From Methylocystis heyeri (lineage in GTDB: Bacteria; Pseudomonadota; Alphaproteobacteria; Rhizobiales; Beijerinckiaceae): a stretch of 64,000 nt of DNA. Below, one piece after another: positions 45,572 through 53,584 of the stretch. Numbering within the stretch: the first letter of the stretch is position 1; each line of letters opens with the position of its first letter. Under the pieces are notes generated by a model, which was not told the DNA's origin, did not search any database, and was given only the letters and a program-made list of their open reading frames with translations. Where the stretch lies: contig NZ_CP046052.1 of NCBI RefSeq assembly GCF_004802635.2, positions 2,170,001 to 2,234,000 of the forward strand, given 5' to 3'. The position numbers and the translations under genes were made by a program.

Positions 45572-45985
45572 ATGACGCTCGCAAAGATGTTCGTGATCGG
45601 ATTGATCGGCGGAGGCTTGTCGTTGAGCGGGGCGTTCTTCTTCCCTACCCCGTCCTTCGCGCAGCAGGCCGCGATAAAGGCGCTCGATGCCGACAATGAC
45701 GGCACTCTGGATCTGGGTGAGGTGACCAAAGCGGCGCAGATCGTATTTGATCGTCTCGAAAAGGATCAGGATGCGACGCTCGACCGCAAAGAAATCGGCT
45801 CCCGCCTGAATGCGAAGGAGTTCTCCGCAGCGGACCCGGATAAGGACACGACATTGACCAAAGAGGAATATGTCGCGCTCGCCGCCAAGCTGTTCAAGCA
45901 AGCCGACGTCGAAGGCGACGGCACGCTCGACGCCAGGGAGCTTCGTTCGAAGGCAGGCCGCGCGCTTTTGCGCTTGATCCGGTGA
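45572..45985 (+). CDS. Lanmodulin-family EF-hand protein
   Basis: 137 residues with a signal peptide (first about 30, ending SFA) and AAGGAGAG before the ATG. Four EF-hand loops start at residues 39, 63, 88 and 112, spacing 24-25-24, the same as in Methylobacterium lanmodulin. The ending GTLDARELRSKAGRALLRLIR also matches. Loop 1 is DADNDGTLDLGE, loop 2 EKDQDATLDRKE, loop 3 DPDKDTTLTKEE and loop 4 DVEGDGTLDARE. Lanmodulin has Pro at loop position 2 in all four; here only loop 3 keeps it, and loop 3 lacks Asp at position 9. Metal preference is therefore uncertain. It should be a periplasmic metal-binding protein. Confidence 0.85.
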   Translation: MTLAKMFVIGLIGGGLSLSGAFFFPTPSFAQQAAIKALDADNDGTLDLGEVTKAAQIVFDRLEKDQDATLDRKEIGSRLNAKEFSAADPDKDTTLTKEEYVALAAKLFKQADVEGDGTLDARELRSKAGRALLRLIR

Positions 45986-46038
45986 GCGATGCGCTTACGG
46001 TAGCCTCCCGCGCGCCGGGCGCTATCGAACAGCGAACG

Positions 46039-46058
46039 AGGCTCCCGTTCCGGAGCCT
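46039..46058 (+). terminator. Hairpin after the lanmodulin-like gene
   Basis: AGGCTCC / GGAGCCT, seven base pairs around a CGTTCC loop, followed by TT then ACC, lies 53 bases beyond the stop. It could end or attenuate the transcript before the next gene on the same strand. Confidence 0.45.
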
Positions 46059-46099
46059 TTACCGGCGCGAAACCTGGTTTGCCAGCTGGAGCGGCGCTC

Positions 46100-46441
46100 A
46101 TGAGGTTCTCGGCTATCGGATTGATCTTGTCGCTCGGCGCCGGCGCCGCCTTTGCCGCGGAAAAGCCCGTGCGTTTTTGGAATTTGACGAGCGAGACCGT
46201 GACCTCCTTGCGCCTCGCGCCCGCGGGAACCAGGGATTTCGGCGCTGATTTAACGAAAGGCGATTCCGACGGCTCCGTCGATCACGACGAGCGTCTCGCG
46301 ATCAAATACCTATCGCCGGGACTTTACGATGTTTCGATCGGCTTCAAGAGCGGGCGCTCATGTGCGGTCAGTGGCGTACATATCGAGGCTGCCTCGGTTT
46401 TTTCGATCGAAGAAAAAGATCTTGCGTCTTGCGGCAAATAG
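46100..46441 (+). CDS. Small secreted acidic protein beside the lanmodulin homologue (LanD candidate)
   Basis: 113 residues from MRFSAIGLILSLGAGAAFA (signal peptide), with GGAG upstream. The mature domain is a single beta-sandwich-like unit, RFWNLTSETVTSLRLAPAG, with an acidic turn KGDSDGSVDHDERL resembling a metal-binding loop. Two Cys (in RSCAVSG and near the end) may pair. It follows the lanmodulin-like gene by 114 bases on the same strand. The lanthanide chaperone LanD of Methylobacterium is also a small periplasmic protein from a lanthanide-uptake cluster. I infer the parallel from context and size; I cannot align the two. Confidence 0.6.
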   Translation: MRFSAIGLILSLGAGAAFAAEKPVRFWNLTSETVTSLRLAPAGTRDFGADLTKGDSDGSVDHDERLAIKYLSPGLYDVSIGFKSGRSCAVSGVHIEAASVFSIEEKDLASCGK

Positions 46442-46454
46442 GAAACCGTAGCGT

Positions 46455-47081
46455 TCAACCCGGTGGCGGCGCTTCGGCCGAAAAAATTCTTTTGTCTATT
46501 TGAGCCTGCATTTCGATTCCGGACGATCGACGCCCAAAGTGTCGAGTTCGGAAGAATTGGTGAATGACGGCCAATATCGATCGCGTCGGAACGACATGCA
46601 GGATATTGCTTCTACAATCCTCTTCGCGCAGACGGTCGTCCGTGGCGGAGACGTTGAACAGCGGGAGGTTCTTCGGCTTTGCGATCCCTGCAGCCGACAG
46701 CAGATGGTGAGCGGACGGATCTGCGACAATCAGCGCAACTCCATTATACGCGAGAAATTGAATGGCGCTGTCGATATCCTCTCCGTCCAAGAGAATCTGG
46801 TCCAATACTTCGAATGACTGACCGAAAAATTTACCGGTGGTGGTGGTGTCGAATGCTCCAAGCCGGGCGCCGGCGATCGTGTCGTCGTTCGCTGGAATGT
46901 CGAGGATGGAGATCGTCTCCCGACTGTGAACCTCTCGAAGAACCTCGGTCCTGACGGCGAGCTCCGCCGAAGCGGAGCCGCCGCACAAGGCCGAAGCGAC
47001 GGCCGCAAAGAGGACCCGTATCAGAGGACTCCAACCTCTCCCACTCTGCTCGGCTAGAGCGTTTCCAGCCGAAGCGGACAC
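46455..47081 (-). pseudogene. Truncated PQQ-dehydrogenase-associated periplasmic binding protein
   Basis: The first 170 or so residues fit the PQQ-dependent-alcohol-dehydrogenase-associated binding family (TIGR03863 type): AGARLGAFDTTTTGKFFGQSF, ALIVADPSAHHLL and DDRLREEDCRSNILHVVPTRS. The family usually runs to about 380 residues. Here the frame ends after some 208, with a nonconserved tail, only 14 bases from the opposite-strand gene. It begins with GTG and has a signal-like stretch (RVLFAAVASALCGGSASA). A stable truncated form cannot be excluded. It sits just downstream of the TonB receptor on the same strand. Confidence 0.65.
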
Positions 47082-47116
47082 CGGTTCGGCGCAGGAAACG
47101 CGTCAAAGGAAACACC

Positions 47117-47155
47117 AGAGTGTCTTCACGTCTCCACGAAACGTGAAGACACTCT
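47117..47155 (-). terminator. Hairpin overlapping the TonB receptor stop
   Basis: Arms of 15 bp, AGAGTGTCTTCACGT / ACGTGAAGACACTCT, pair perfectly around a 9-base loop. The receptor stop codon lies in the arm. Minus-strand bases beyond it are T-rich (GGTGTTTCCTTT), so it may act as a terminator. Confidence 0.6.
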
Positions 47156-49547
47156 AAAATGTGACCTTTGCACCGGCGTAGAAGCCGATCGGCGGGCCGA
47201 TGGAAACCGTCCGGGGATTGGCGAAGGACAGGAAAGGAATGTCCGTAGTGCCGAAGAAGGTTCCGAAGGATTGCGGGCGCGTGTTGGTGACATTGTCTAT
47301 GAGGCCATAGACCTGGAAGTTTTTCGTCACCTGATAGGAGCTGCGCAGATTGAGCGTGGCGTAAGAGGGGAGCACACCGAAGGCATTGATCTCGTCGCCG
47401 CGCAGATAGCTGTTGGCGACGAACACGAGGTCGCCGCCGATCTTCCACTCGTTGGTGAGCGCATAATCGACGCCCGCCTTCAGGCGATGCTTCGGCACAG
47501 AGGCCATGTGCGAGCCCGGCATGACGAGGAGCGACGAGGCTGGAATCCCAGCGAAGGCGTTGAGCCCCACCACCAGGGGATTGTTGGGCGAACCCAGTTC
47601 CACCATCGAACGGAAGGTCGCGTCGGTCAGCGTGTAGTTGATATAGGCCGAGAGCTTCTCGTCGGTGTAACGCCATTGCGTCTCTATGCCCTGACGCTGC
47701 GTCGTGCCGGCGTTGGTGAAATAGCCCTGCCCCGTGACGACCGAGGGCACGCTCAATATGTCGTTGAAACTCGTCGTGCGAAACACGCCGGCCGACCAGT
47801 CCACGCGTCCCGGCAGCCAGGCGGCGGCGGGAAGATATGACGACGGCTTGAAATCACCGCGCAAGCCGCTTTCGATCGTATGCGCCACCACCTGTTGCAA
47901 CGGCGGATCGGAGACGAGAAAATTATCGATCAGGCAGGGCTGATTGGGGTTGGCGCAACCGAGCTCCAGCGGCGTCGGCGCGCGGTTCGACTCCGAATAG
48001 CTCGCATAGGCCGCAAGATCAGGGGTGATCTTATAGGTCGCGCCGACCATCGGATTGACATGCGTATAGATGCTGTCGCCGTTCAGCTGGTTGCTGAAAT
48101 GGTCGTAGAGGTTGATCAGCGCGTAATTGAAACGCACGCCTGCGGTCGCGGTGAGCTGGTCGGTCAGCTCCAACTGATCGCGGGCGTAGACCCCGAGATA
48201 GCTGTTCTCGGCATTGAGCTTGACCGGAGACACGTCGGCCGAGGGCGCCGTATTGATGATGCCGAGCCCTGCGACCGACAGGTCGTAGGGGTTCAGCACG
48301 CCCAGTTCCTCGCTGGCGTTGAACAGAGTCCAGCCGTGATCGTAGCTGACGCCGAGGGTCGCGGTGTTGGGCCGGCCGAAGATTTTCTCGCTGTTCTCGA
48401 TCTGCGCCGTGCCGCCGACGGTGCGCGAGCTGGTCCAGGTGCGGTCGATTACGGCGAGCGGGACGCTGCCCCCGAAGAAATCGGGCATGACCGTCGGATC
48501 GCCGTTCTGATCGCACAGCGTGGCGCCGCCGCAGGAGGCGAAGTTGGTGGTGTTGCCGTCCTGATGGACCTGATCAAAGGCGCGATAGTGCAGGTCGGCG
48601 AGGATCCTCCAGTTCGGCGCAGGCGTGAAAGCTCCATTCACGCTGAACTGCGACAACGTGTTCTTCGTCGTCTGTGGCGTCGTGTAGACGGAGCTGGGGT
48701 CGATGCTCACGAGGTCCAGCGGCGCCGGGCCCGAGACGCCGAAACGATTCTGAGCGAGCTGCATGGTCGCATGGATCTCGGCGCTGTCGCCGCGCCAGCC
48801 CAGATCGCCATACATGCGTTCGATCTGCGAGCCCGAGAATTTGCGATAGCCGTTGTCGCCGGCCGCCTCCAGGGCGACGTAAGTCGCGAAGCCGTCCTTT
48901 TCGACGCCCAGTTGCATCGCGCCCTGGCGCCGGCCGAAGCTGCCGCCGCGGGCGTCGGCCTCAAAACCGTGGTAGGTGAAGCCGTTCTTCATATCGAGCA
49001 CGACGGCGCCGCCGATGGCGTTGAGGCCGAACAGCGGATTGCCGGTGACGATGGAGGTGCGGTCGATGGCGACGCTCGGGATCAAATCCCAGTTGACGGT
49101 GTCGCCCCAGGCCTCGTTGATGCGGATGCCATTCTGGTAGACGGCGAGGCCGATCGGCGTGCCGGCGACCGGCGAGGCGACGAACCCCCGGAAATCCACC
49201 TGAGGCTGGAAGGGATTTCCAGTGACATCCTCGATCAGGACGCCCGGCGCGACGCGCTCCAGCGCCCGCGCCACGTCGAATTCATGCGTCTCGGCGATTT
49301 CCCTGGCCGTGGTGACGTTGACCATCGCCGGGGTCTTGCTCAGCGCGGGAGCCGGGGCGGCGGAAACAGCGGTCCCCCCCGGCGCGGAAGTCGAGGGCGC
49401 GGGCGCGAGCGGACGAGGAGCGGGCGCCCGCAGGGGCGCTGCAGCGCCGACATCGATATCCGGCAAAGCCTCCTGGGCGCCGGCTGCGCCGCCGGCGAGG
49501 ATCGCGAGAAGGCTGACGCCCGCCCTGAATGCAATAGGGTTTCTCAT
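47154..49547 (-). CDS. TonB-dependent outer-membrane receptor, candidate metal or metallophore receptor
   Basis: The start at 49547 (MRNPIAFRAGVSLLAILAGG, signal peptide) gives 797 residues; a TTG 12 bases upstream is also open. A proline/alanine-rich linker precedes a plug domain (about residues 80-220, ARALERVAPGVLIEDVTGNPFQPQVDFRGF and GNPLFGLNAIGGAV). A 22-strand barrel then ends GPPIGFYAGAKVTF with the final Phe of outer-membrane proteins. It takes up a ligand with TonB energy. In Methylobacterium, lanthanide uptake uses a TonB receptor (LutH); the lanmodulin-like gene nearby suggests a similar cargo here, but cargo is not visible from sequence. Confidence 0.88.
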   Translation of the reverse strand: MRNPIAFRAGVSLLAILAGGAAGAQEALPDIDVGAAAPLRAPAPRPLAPAPSTSAPGGTAVSAAPAPALSKTPAMVNVTTAREIAETHEFDVARALERVAPGVLIEDVTGNPFQPQVDFRGFVASPVAGTPIGLAVYQNGIRINEAWGDTVNWDLIPSVAIDRTSIVTGNPLFGLNAIGGAVVLDMKNGFTYHGFEADARGGSFGRRQGAMQLGVEKDGFATYVALEAAGDNGYRKFSGSQIERMYGDLGWRGDSAEIHATMQLAQNRFGVSGPAPLDLVSIDPSSVYTTPQTTKNTLSQFSVNGAFTPAPNWRILADLHYRAFDQVHQDGNTTNFASCGGATLCDQNGDPTVMPDFFGGSVPLAVIDRTWTSSRTVGGTAQIENSEKIFGRPNTATLGVSYDHGWTLFNASEELGVLNPYDLSVAGLGIINTAPSADVSPVKLNAENSYLGVYARDQLELTDQLTATAGVRFNYALINLYDHFSNQLNGDSIYTHVNPMVGATYKITPDLAAYASYSESNRAPTPLELGCANPNQPCLIDNFLVSDPPLQQVVAHTIESGLRGDFKPSSYLPAAAWLPGRVDWSAGVFRTTSFNDILSVPSVVTGQGYFTNAGTTQRQGIETQWRYTDEKLSAYINYTLTDATFRSMVELGSPNNPLVVGLNAFAGIPASSLLVMPGSHMASVPKHRLKAGVDYALTNEWKIGGDLVFVANSYLRGDEINAFGVLPSYATLNLRSSYQVTKNFQVYGLIDNVTNTRPQSFGTFFGTTDIPFLSFANPRTVSIGPPIGFYAGAKVTF

Positions 49548-49808
49548 TTCTTGTTCCAACGGCTTCTCCCGGCCGACGGGAGAGTTGAATCGTCCTTCTC
49601 CCTAATTCGCATGGAATTTGCCGAGCGGCTTTGGTAAAATGCACCCGAGCCACAGGATATTTTTTACTGCCGCTCGGGAATTATTCCCTTTTTTGACGGG
49701 AATATTTCCCGCGCCACAGAGAAAGCGCTGGGCGCGGGCGACCCGGTCGAGCAAAGCCGAAGAGACGCCGTATTTATCGAGACCGGCGCGCGGTCGCAAG
49801 GACGCGCA
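49548..49808 (-). promoter_or_regulatory. Leader of the TonB receptor with tandem palindromes
   Basis: Two 13-bp palindromes of form GGGAA-N3-TTCCC lie at 49676-49688 and 49698-49710, centres 22 bp apart (two helical turns). CCGAGCGGC (49621-49629) and GCCGCTCGG (49669-49677) form another inverted pair, and a short hairpin TCTCCC / GGGAGA lies near 49571-49589. They all sit between the end of the LysR gene and the receptor start, so they may be repressor sites or a structured leader. Confidence 0.5.
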
Positions 49809-50708
49809 TCAGTAGATTCCCTCGACTTGTTGCAACGCCGGCGCCGCAAAATCGACAAAGGCGCGGACCGTCGGCCGAAGAAATTTCGAGGAAGGATAGA
49901 CCAGGAAGAACTCCCTCGGCTCGATTTCATATTCGGGCAGAACCCGGACCAGCGACCCGTTCTTCAACTGCTCGGCGACGAGCAGGACCTGTGCGGTCCC
50001 GACGCCCCCGCCCGCCATCAAGGCGTCGACCAGAACCTGCGCATTATTCGTCGTCAGCTTGGGTCGGACCGGAATTTCAGCGCGCTGGAGCCCTCTGCGC
50101 AAGGGGAGCGCCGAGCCGGAAAGAGAGGCGTTGGTCACGACCATGTCGTGGCCGGCGAGATCTTCACAAATCTCTATCGGCGGCCGCCCTTCGAGATATC
50201 GAGGAGATGCGACCAGGATTCTTCGGCTGAATCCGATGCGGCGCAGGATCAGGCTTTGATCCGACGGTCGCCCCATGCGCAGCGCCAGATCCATGTTCTC
50301 ATGGATCAGATCGACCGCCCGGTTCTCGAGCGTCAATTCTACGGTGACAGCCGGATAGCGTTCCTGGAAATTTGCGACCACGCGGTGCAGATGGCGTTCG
50401 CCGATGCAGGTCGGCCCGTGCAGGCGCAAATGTCCGCAAATCGCGCTGGCGCCGCCGCGGGCGCCCTCTATCGCCGCGTCGATGACGGCGAGCGCCCCTC
50501 CCGCGGCCTCATAGAGCGCCACCCCTTGCGCAGTCGGACGCATGGCGCGCGGGTTTCTTTCGATCAGCCTCGTTCCGATATGCGCCTCGAGATTACGCAG
50601 AAGCTTGCTGACCGCCGGCTGCGAAACGCCGAGGTCCGACGCGGCCTCGGTCATCGAGCCTCTCTCCACGATGCGGACGAAGGCGCGGAGGGCCGCTGTG
50701 AGATCCAT
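49809..50708 (-). CDS. LysR family transcriptional regulator
   Basis: 299 residues. The helix-turn-helix (residues 4-60) contains ERGSMTEAASDLGVSQPAVSKLLRNLEAHIGTRLIERN, and the effector domain follows. It is divergent from the alpha/beta hydrolase at 50811, with about 100 bases between, so it probably controls it. It also lies just upstream of the TonB receptor on the same strand but is separated by the palindrome region; read-through is possible. The effector is unknown. Confidence 0.88.
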   Translation of the reverse strand: MDLTAALRAFVRIVERGSMTEAASDLGVSQPAVSKLLRNLEAHIGTRLIERNPRAMRPTAQGVALYEAAGGALAVIDAAIEGARGGASAICGHLRLHGPTCIGERHLHRVVANFQERYPAVTVELTLENRAVDLIHENMDLALRMGRPSDQSLILRRIGFSRRILVASPRYLEGRPPIEICEDLAGHDMVVTNASLSGSALPLRRGLQRAEIPVRPKLTTNNAQVLVDALMAGGGVGTAQVLLVAEQLKNGSLVRVLPEYEIEPREFFLVYPSSKFLRPTVRAFVDFAAPALQQVEGIY

Positions 50709-50810
50709 ACATAACCTATGGTTATGGAAAGTATGACGCCATAACAGATAGACCTGGTCTCCGAGATCGGCAACCCTCGCGCCTGCACCAGCAAATCGAG
50801 GGTCGAACCC

Positions 50811-51785
50811 ATGGCTGTGAGAACTGGGCGCCGCGCCTTCCTGATCGGAGCTTCAGGCGTCGTCATGGAGCCGATGCTGGCGACGATGTCGGCGCCGGGC
50901 GCGATCGCTCTGCCGGCAGCCATAGGGCAAACCCTTGAAGCGCCCGCCCTGCCCAAGGGCGGAGCAAGCCAATTCGCCGAGGTGAACGGCGTTCGGCTGC
51001 ATTATGTCAGCGTGGGTTCCGGACCTGTCGTGATCCTGCTCCATGGCTGGCCGCAAACCTGGCTCGCTTGGCGCGGGACGATGGAGCGGCTCGCGTCGCA
51101 ATTCAGGCTGATCGCGCCCGACCTCCGGGGCGTCGGGCTATCCGAGCGGCCTCCGAGCGGCTACGACAAACGAACCATCGCCGCCGACATCGCCGCTCTC
51201 GTCGATCATGTCGCAGGAGGGCGGGCTCACGTCGTGGGACATGATATGGGCGGCAAGGCGGCCTATATGCTCGCCAATCTCCACCCCGAAAGCATCGAGA
51301 AGCTGGTTCTCGTCGACTGCCTGCTTCCCGGCACGGAAAATATGGACGCTCTTCGCGGAGGCGCCTGGCACTACGGCTTTCACATGGCCCCTGATATTCC
51401 GGAGATGCTGACCAAGGGACGAGAGCGCGATTACATCGCGGCTCAGATTCGCGCCTGGTCCCACCGGAAGGGCGCCATCGGCGAAGCCGAAATCGCTGAA
51501 TTCGCCCGGCATTATGCATCTCCTGGAGGCATGGCGGCGGGCTTCGCCTATTACAGGGCGCTTCGTGAAGACGCGGCGCTGGCGGCGTCCTTCAAAGAGC
51601 GGGTGATGAACATGCCCGTTCTGGCGATCGGGGGGCGCTATGGCGTCGGGGCGAAGCTCGCCGAGGCGATCGCAAGACAGGCGCGCAACCTCACCGCCGT
51701 GATCGCCGAGGACAGCGGCCACTTCGTCGCTGAAGAAACGCCCGATTTCTTTTGCGAGCAGCTCCAGCGATTTTTGGCGGCGTGA
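50811..51785 (+). CDS. Exported alpha/beta hydrolase (epoxide hydrolase/dehalogenase type)
   Basis: 324 residues. A twin-arginine-like start (MAVRTGRRAFLIGASGVVMEP) is followed by a hydrolase domain with HGWPQTWLAWR (oxyanion loop), the nucleophile elbow GHDMGG, where Asp sits in place of Ser, and a late DSGHFVAEE His. The Asp nucleophile is typical of epoxide hydrolases and haloalkane dehalogenases, so one of these reactions is likely. It is probably exported by Tat. It is divergent from a LysR gene that may regulate it. Substrate unknown. Confidence 0.85.
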   Translation: MAVRTGRRAFLIGASGVVMEPMLATMSAPGAIALPAAIGQTLEAPALPKGGASQFAEVNGVRLHYVSVGSGPVVILLHGWPQTWLAWRGTMERLASQFRLIAPDLRGVGLSERPPSGYDKRTIAADIAALVDHVAGGRAHVVGHDMGGKAAYMLANLHPESIEKLVLVDCLLPGTENMDALRGGAWHYGFHMAPDIPEMLTKGRERDYIAAQIRAWSHRKGAIGEAEIAEFARHYASPGGMAAGFAYYRALREDAALAASFKERVMNMPVLAIGGRYGVGAKLAEAIARQARNLTAVIAEDSGHFVAEETPDFFCEQLQRFLAA

Positions 51786-51910
51786 TCTCTCGCCGCAGTA
51801 GAGGTTTAATCACACCAATCGCGGCGGCGCTCGCGGAACTTCGTGGTCAGCCGCCTTGTCCACGGGCGCCGACGTCGCGCGAGCTCAGTGGCGGTTGGCG
51901 TAACAACGGA

Positions 51911-52477
51911 TCACGCTCGTTCGAAATCTTCAGAGAGCAGATCGAGCCGGGGGAAAGGCGTCACCGGTCCCAGGGGCGCCTCTCCGCCCGAAATCGTCAC
52001 GCCCATCGTCAACACGTCGCGCCATTCGCCGAATTTGAAGCCGGCTTGCGCATAGACCCCGATTTCCTCCATGCCCAAAGCGTGGTGGAGCGCCACGCTG
52101 GGGTCGTTCGGCAAGGTGATCACGGCGAACACGGCGTGGACGCCCTGACGCTGGAGAAGGCGGAAGAGCGTTCGGTAGAGCGCTCGGCCGACGCCTTTCC
52201 GGCAGTGGTCGGGGTGCAGATAGATCGACACTTCCGCCGACCAATCATAGGCCGCGCGCGCGCCGTGACGACCGGCGTATGCGTAACCCGCGACCTTTCC
52301 ATCACATTCTGCGACGAGCCAGGGATAGGCGGTCATGCAGTTCGCAATGCGCCGAGCGATCTCTTCGGCGTCGGGCGGTTCAATCTCGAATGAAATCGCC
52401 GTTTCGACGACATAGGGGCCATAGATGGACGCGATCGCCGGAGCGTCGTCGATGAGCGCAGGTCTGATCTTCGGCAT
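51911..52477 (-). CDS. GNAT acetyltransferase, phosphinothricin/methionine-sulfoximine type
   Basis: 188 residues. The GNAT fold is shown by IRPALIDDAPAIASIYGPYV, CDGKVAGYAYAG and the acetyl-CoA loop CRKGVGRALYRTLF, with PAT-family features (SFEIEPPDAEEIARRI, LHHALGMEEIGV). Members acetylate glutamine-analogue herbicides or methionine sulfoximine. It is divergent from the XRE-cupin regulator 50 bases away. The natural substrate here is not known. Confidence 0.87.
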   Translation of the reverse strand: MPKIRPALIDDAPAIASIYGPYVVETAISFEIEPPDAEEIARRIANCMTAYPWLVAECDGKVAGYAYAGRHGARAAYDWSAEVSIYLHPDHCRKGVGRALYRTLFRLLQRQGVHAVFAVITLPNDPSVALHHALGMEEIGVYAQAGFKFGEWRDVLTMGVTISGGEAPLGPVTPFPRLDLLSEDFERA

Positions 52478-52527
52478 CGCAAGAGGTCCGGCTTGAACCG
52501 AGGAAAATGTTCGATATATAAGACGGA

Positions 52528-53124
52528 ATGACTAATATAATAGACGACACCGATCAAGCCCTCGCAGCACGCCTCGGTCGTGAGCGAGAGGCCCGCGGAT
52601 GGTCGCTCGCCGAGCTTGCGGAGCGCTCTGGCGTCTCGAAGGCCATGCTCAGCAAGGTCGAGCGCGCAGAAGCGAGTCCGACCGCAAACACGCTCGCCCG
52701 CATCGCAACGGCGTATGGTCTCACGCTCGCGAATCTCCTCACCTTCGAATCGGGAGAAGCGCCGAAGCGCCTGTCGCGGGCCGAAGCGCAGCCGGTTTGG
52801 CAGGATCCGGAAACCGGCTATATCCGCAAACAAATATTCGCCGATCCGCGCCGGCTCGAGCTTGCCGAGATCATTCTGCCCGCGGGGCGGAGCGTAGCCT
52901 TCCCCGCCAGCGCCTATTCGAGCTGGAGCCATGTGATTTGGGTTGTCGCCGGCCGCCTCGAGGTGACCGAGGGACATGAGAAGCATGTCGTTCAGCCAGG
53001 CGATCGTCTGCAGCTCGGCGAACCGGCTGACGTGACTTATAGCAATGTTTCCGGCAAGCCCTGCCGCTACCTCGTCGCTTTAGCGCCAAGAGAAGCGCCG
53101 AGGTTGGTTAGGCGCTCCCGTTGA
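52528..53124 (+). CDS. XRE family regulator with cupin domain
   Basis: 198 residues. An N-terminal helix-turn-helix (residues 12-65, LGREREARGWSLAELAERSGVSKAMLSKVERAEASPTANTLARIA) is joined to a C-terminal cupin (about 125-190) containing SHVIWVVAGRLEVTEGHEKHVVQPGDRL. Proteins of this kind sense a small molecule in the cupin and repress neighbouring genes. Its target is probably the divergent acetyltransferase 50 bases away. Confidence 0.87.
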   Translation: MTNIIDDTDQALAARLGREREARGWSLAELAERSGVSKAMLSKVERAEASPTANTLARIATAYGLTLANLLTFESGEAPKRLSRAEAQPVWQDPETGYIRKQIFADPRRLELAEIILPAGRSVAFPASAYSSWSHVIWVVAGRLEVTEGHEKHVVQPGDRLQLGEPADVTYSNVSGKPCRYLVALAPREAPRLVRRSR

Positions 53125-53356
53125 GGCGCGCGCCAAGGATGATGATCGCCGGCTCTGCATGCCAAGATGCTCGCAAAAGCCGATGGCGGCGTTGTTCGCG
53201 CCCTCGCCCTCAGTCACAGATGAGTCCGGCTCCGCTATGCGCGGCGTCAGCGCTCCAATAGACGTCGGCTCTGTGGTGAAATCGCGCGTCGCGGCGACAT
53301 GCCAGCGCAACAAAGCCAAGAACGACGGTTCCTACTTCGCAACCCCTTGATTTTAT
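53125..53356. other. Gap between the XRE regulator and the tRNA fragment
   Basis: No gene is supported in these 232 bases. This is the core-chromosome side of the probable island junction. Confidence 0.35.
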
Positions 53357-53401
53357 TGGTGCCGGTTGAGGGATTCGAACCCCCGACCTACTGATTACAA
53401 A
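53357..53401 (-). other. tRNA-Thr 3' fragment, probable attachment site of an integrated island
   Basis: The minus strand reads TTTGTAATCAG, then the T-arm GGGGGTTCGAATCCC and the acceptor end with CCA. It covers the anticodon loop (TGT, threonine) to the 3' end. The 5' half is missing; the bases at 53402 onward do not continue a tRNA. A site-specific integrase gene lies 184 bases away, so this is very likely the duplicated 3' end (att) left by integration. The intact tRNA should be at the other end, outside the window. Confidence 0.8.
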
Positions 53402-53584
53402 GAGCGAAAATCGATTACGCCCGATTTCGCCACCACCGTACTACACGCGATATTTCAAATAGTTACGGAACTTGTGATACTCCGCCGTTCGCTGGAATAC
53501 CCTCGGCTAGGGTTTGATCGGCTTCTAATTGGCTTCTAAAATCCGGCTTCGAAATCGCCTCTTCCCGGCCTGTTGGAGGAGCCC

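Noticed and set aside
47880-49637. 585-residue plus-strand frame opposite the TonB receptor
   Set aside because: Low-complexity, no signal or domain; the TonB plug and barrel are on the minus strand.
52333-52986. Long minus-strand open frame opposite the XRE-cupin gene
   Set aside because: It is a shadow of the helix-turn-helix and cupin gene on the plus strand and overlaps the acetyltransferase.
53357-53440. Complete tRNA-Thr gene
   Set aside because: Bases beyond 53401 do not form the D-arm or 5' acceptor strand, so only the 3' half is present.
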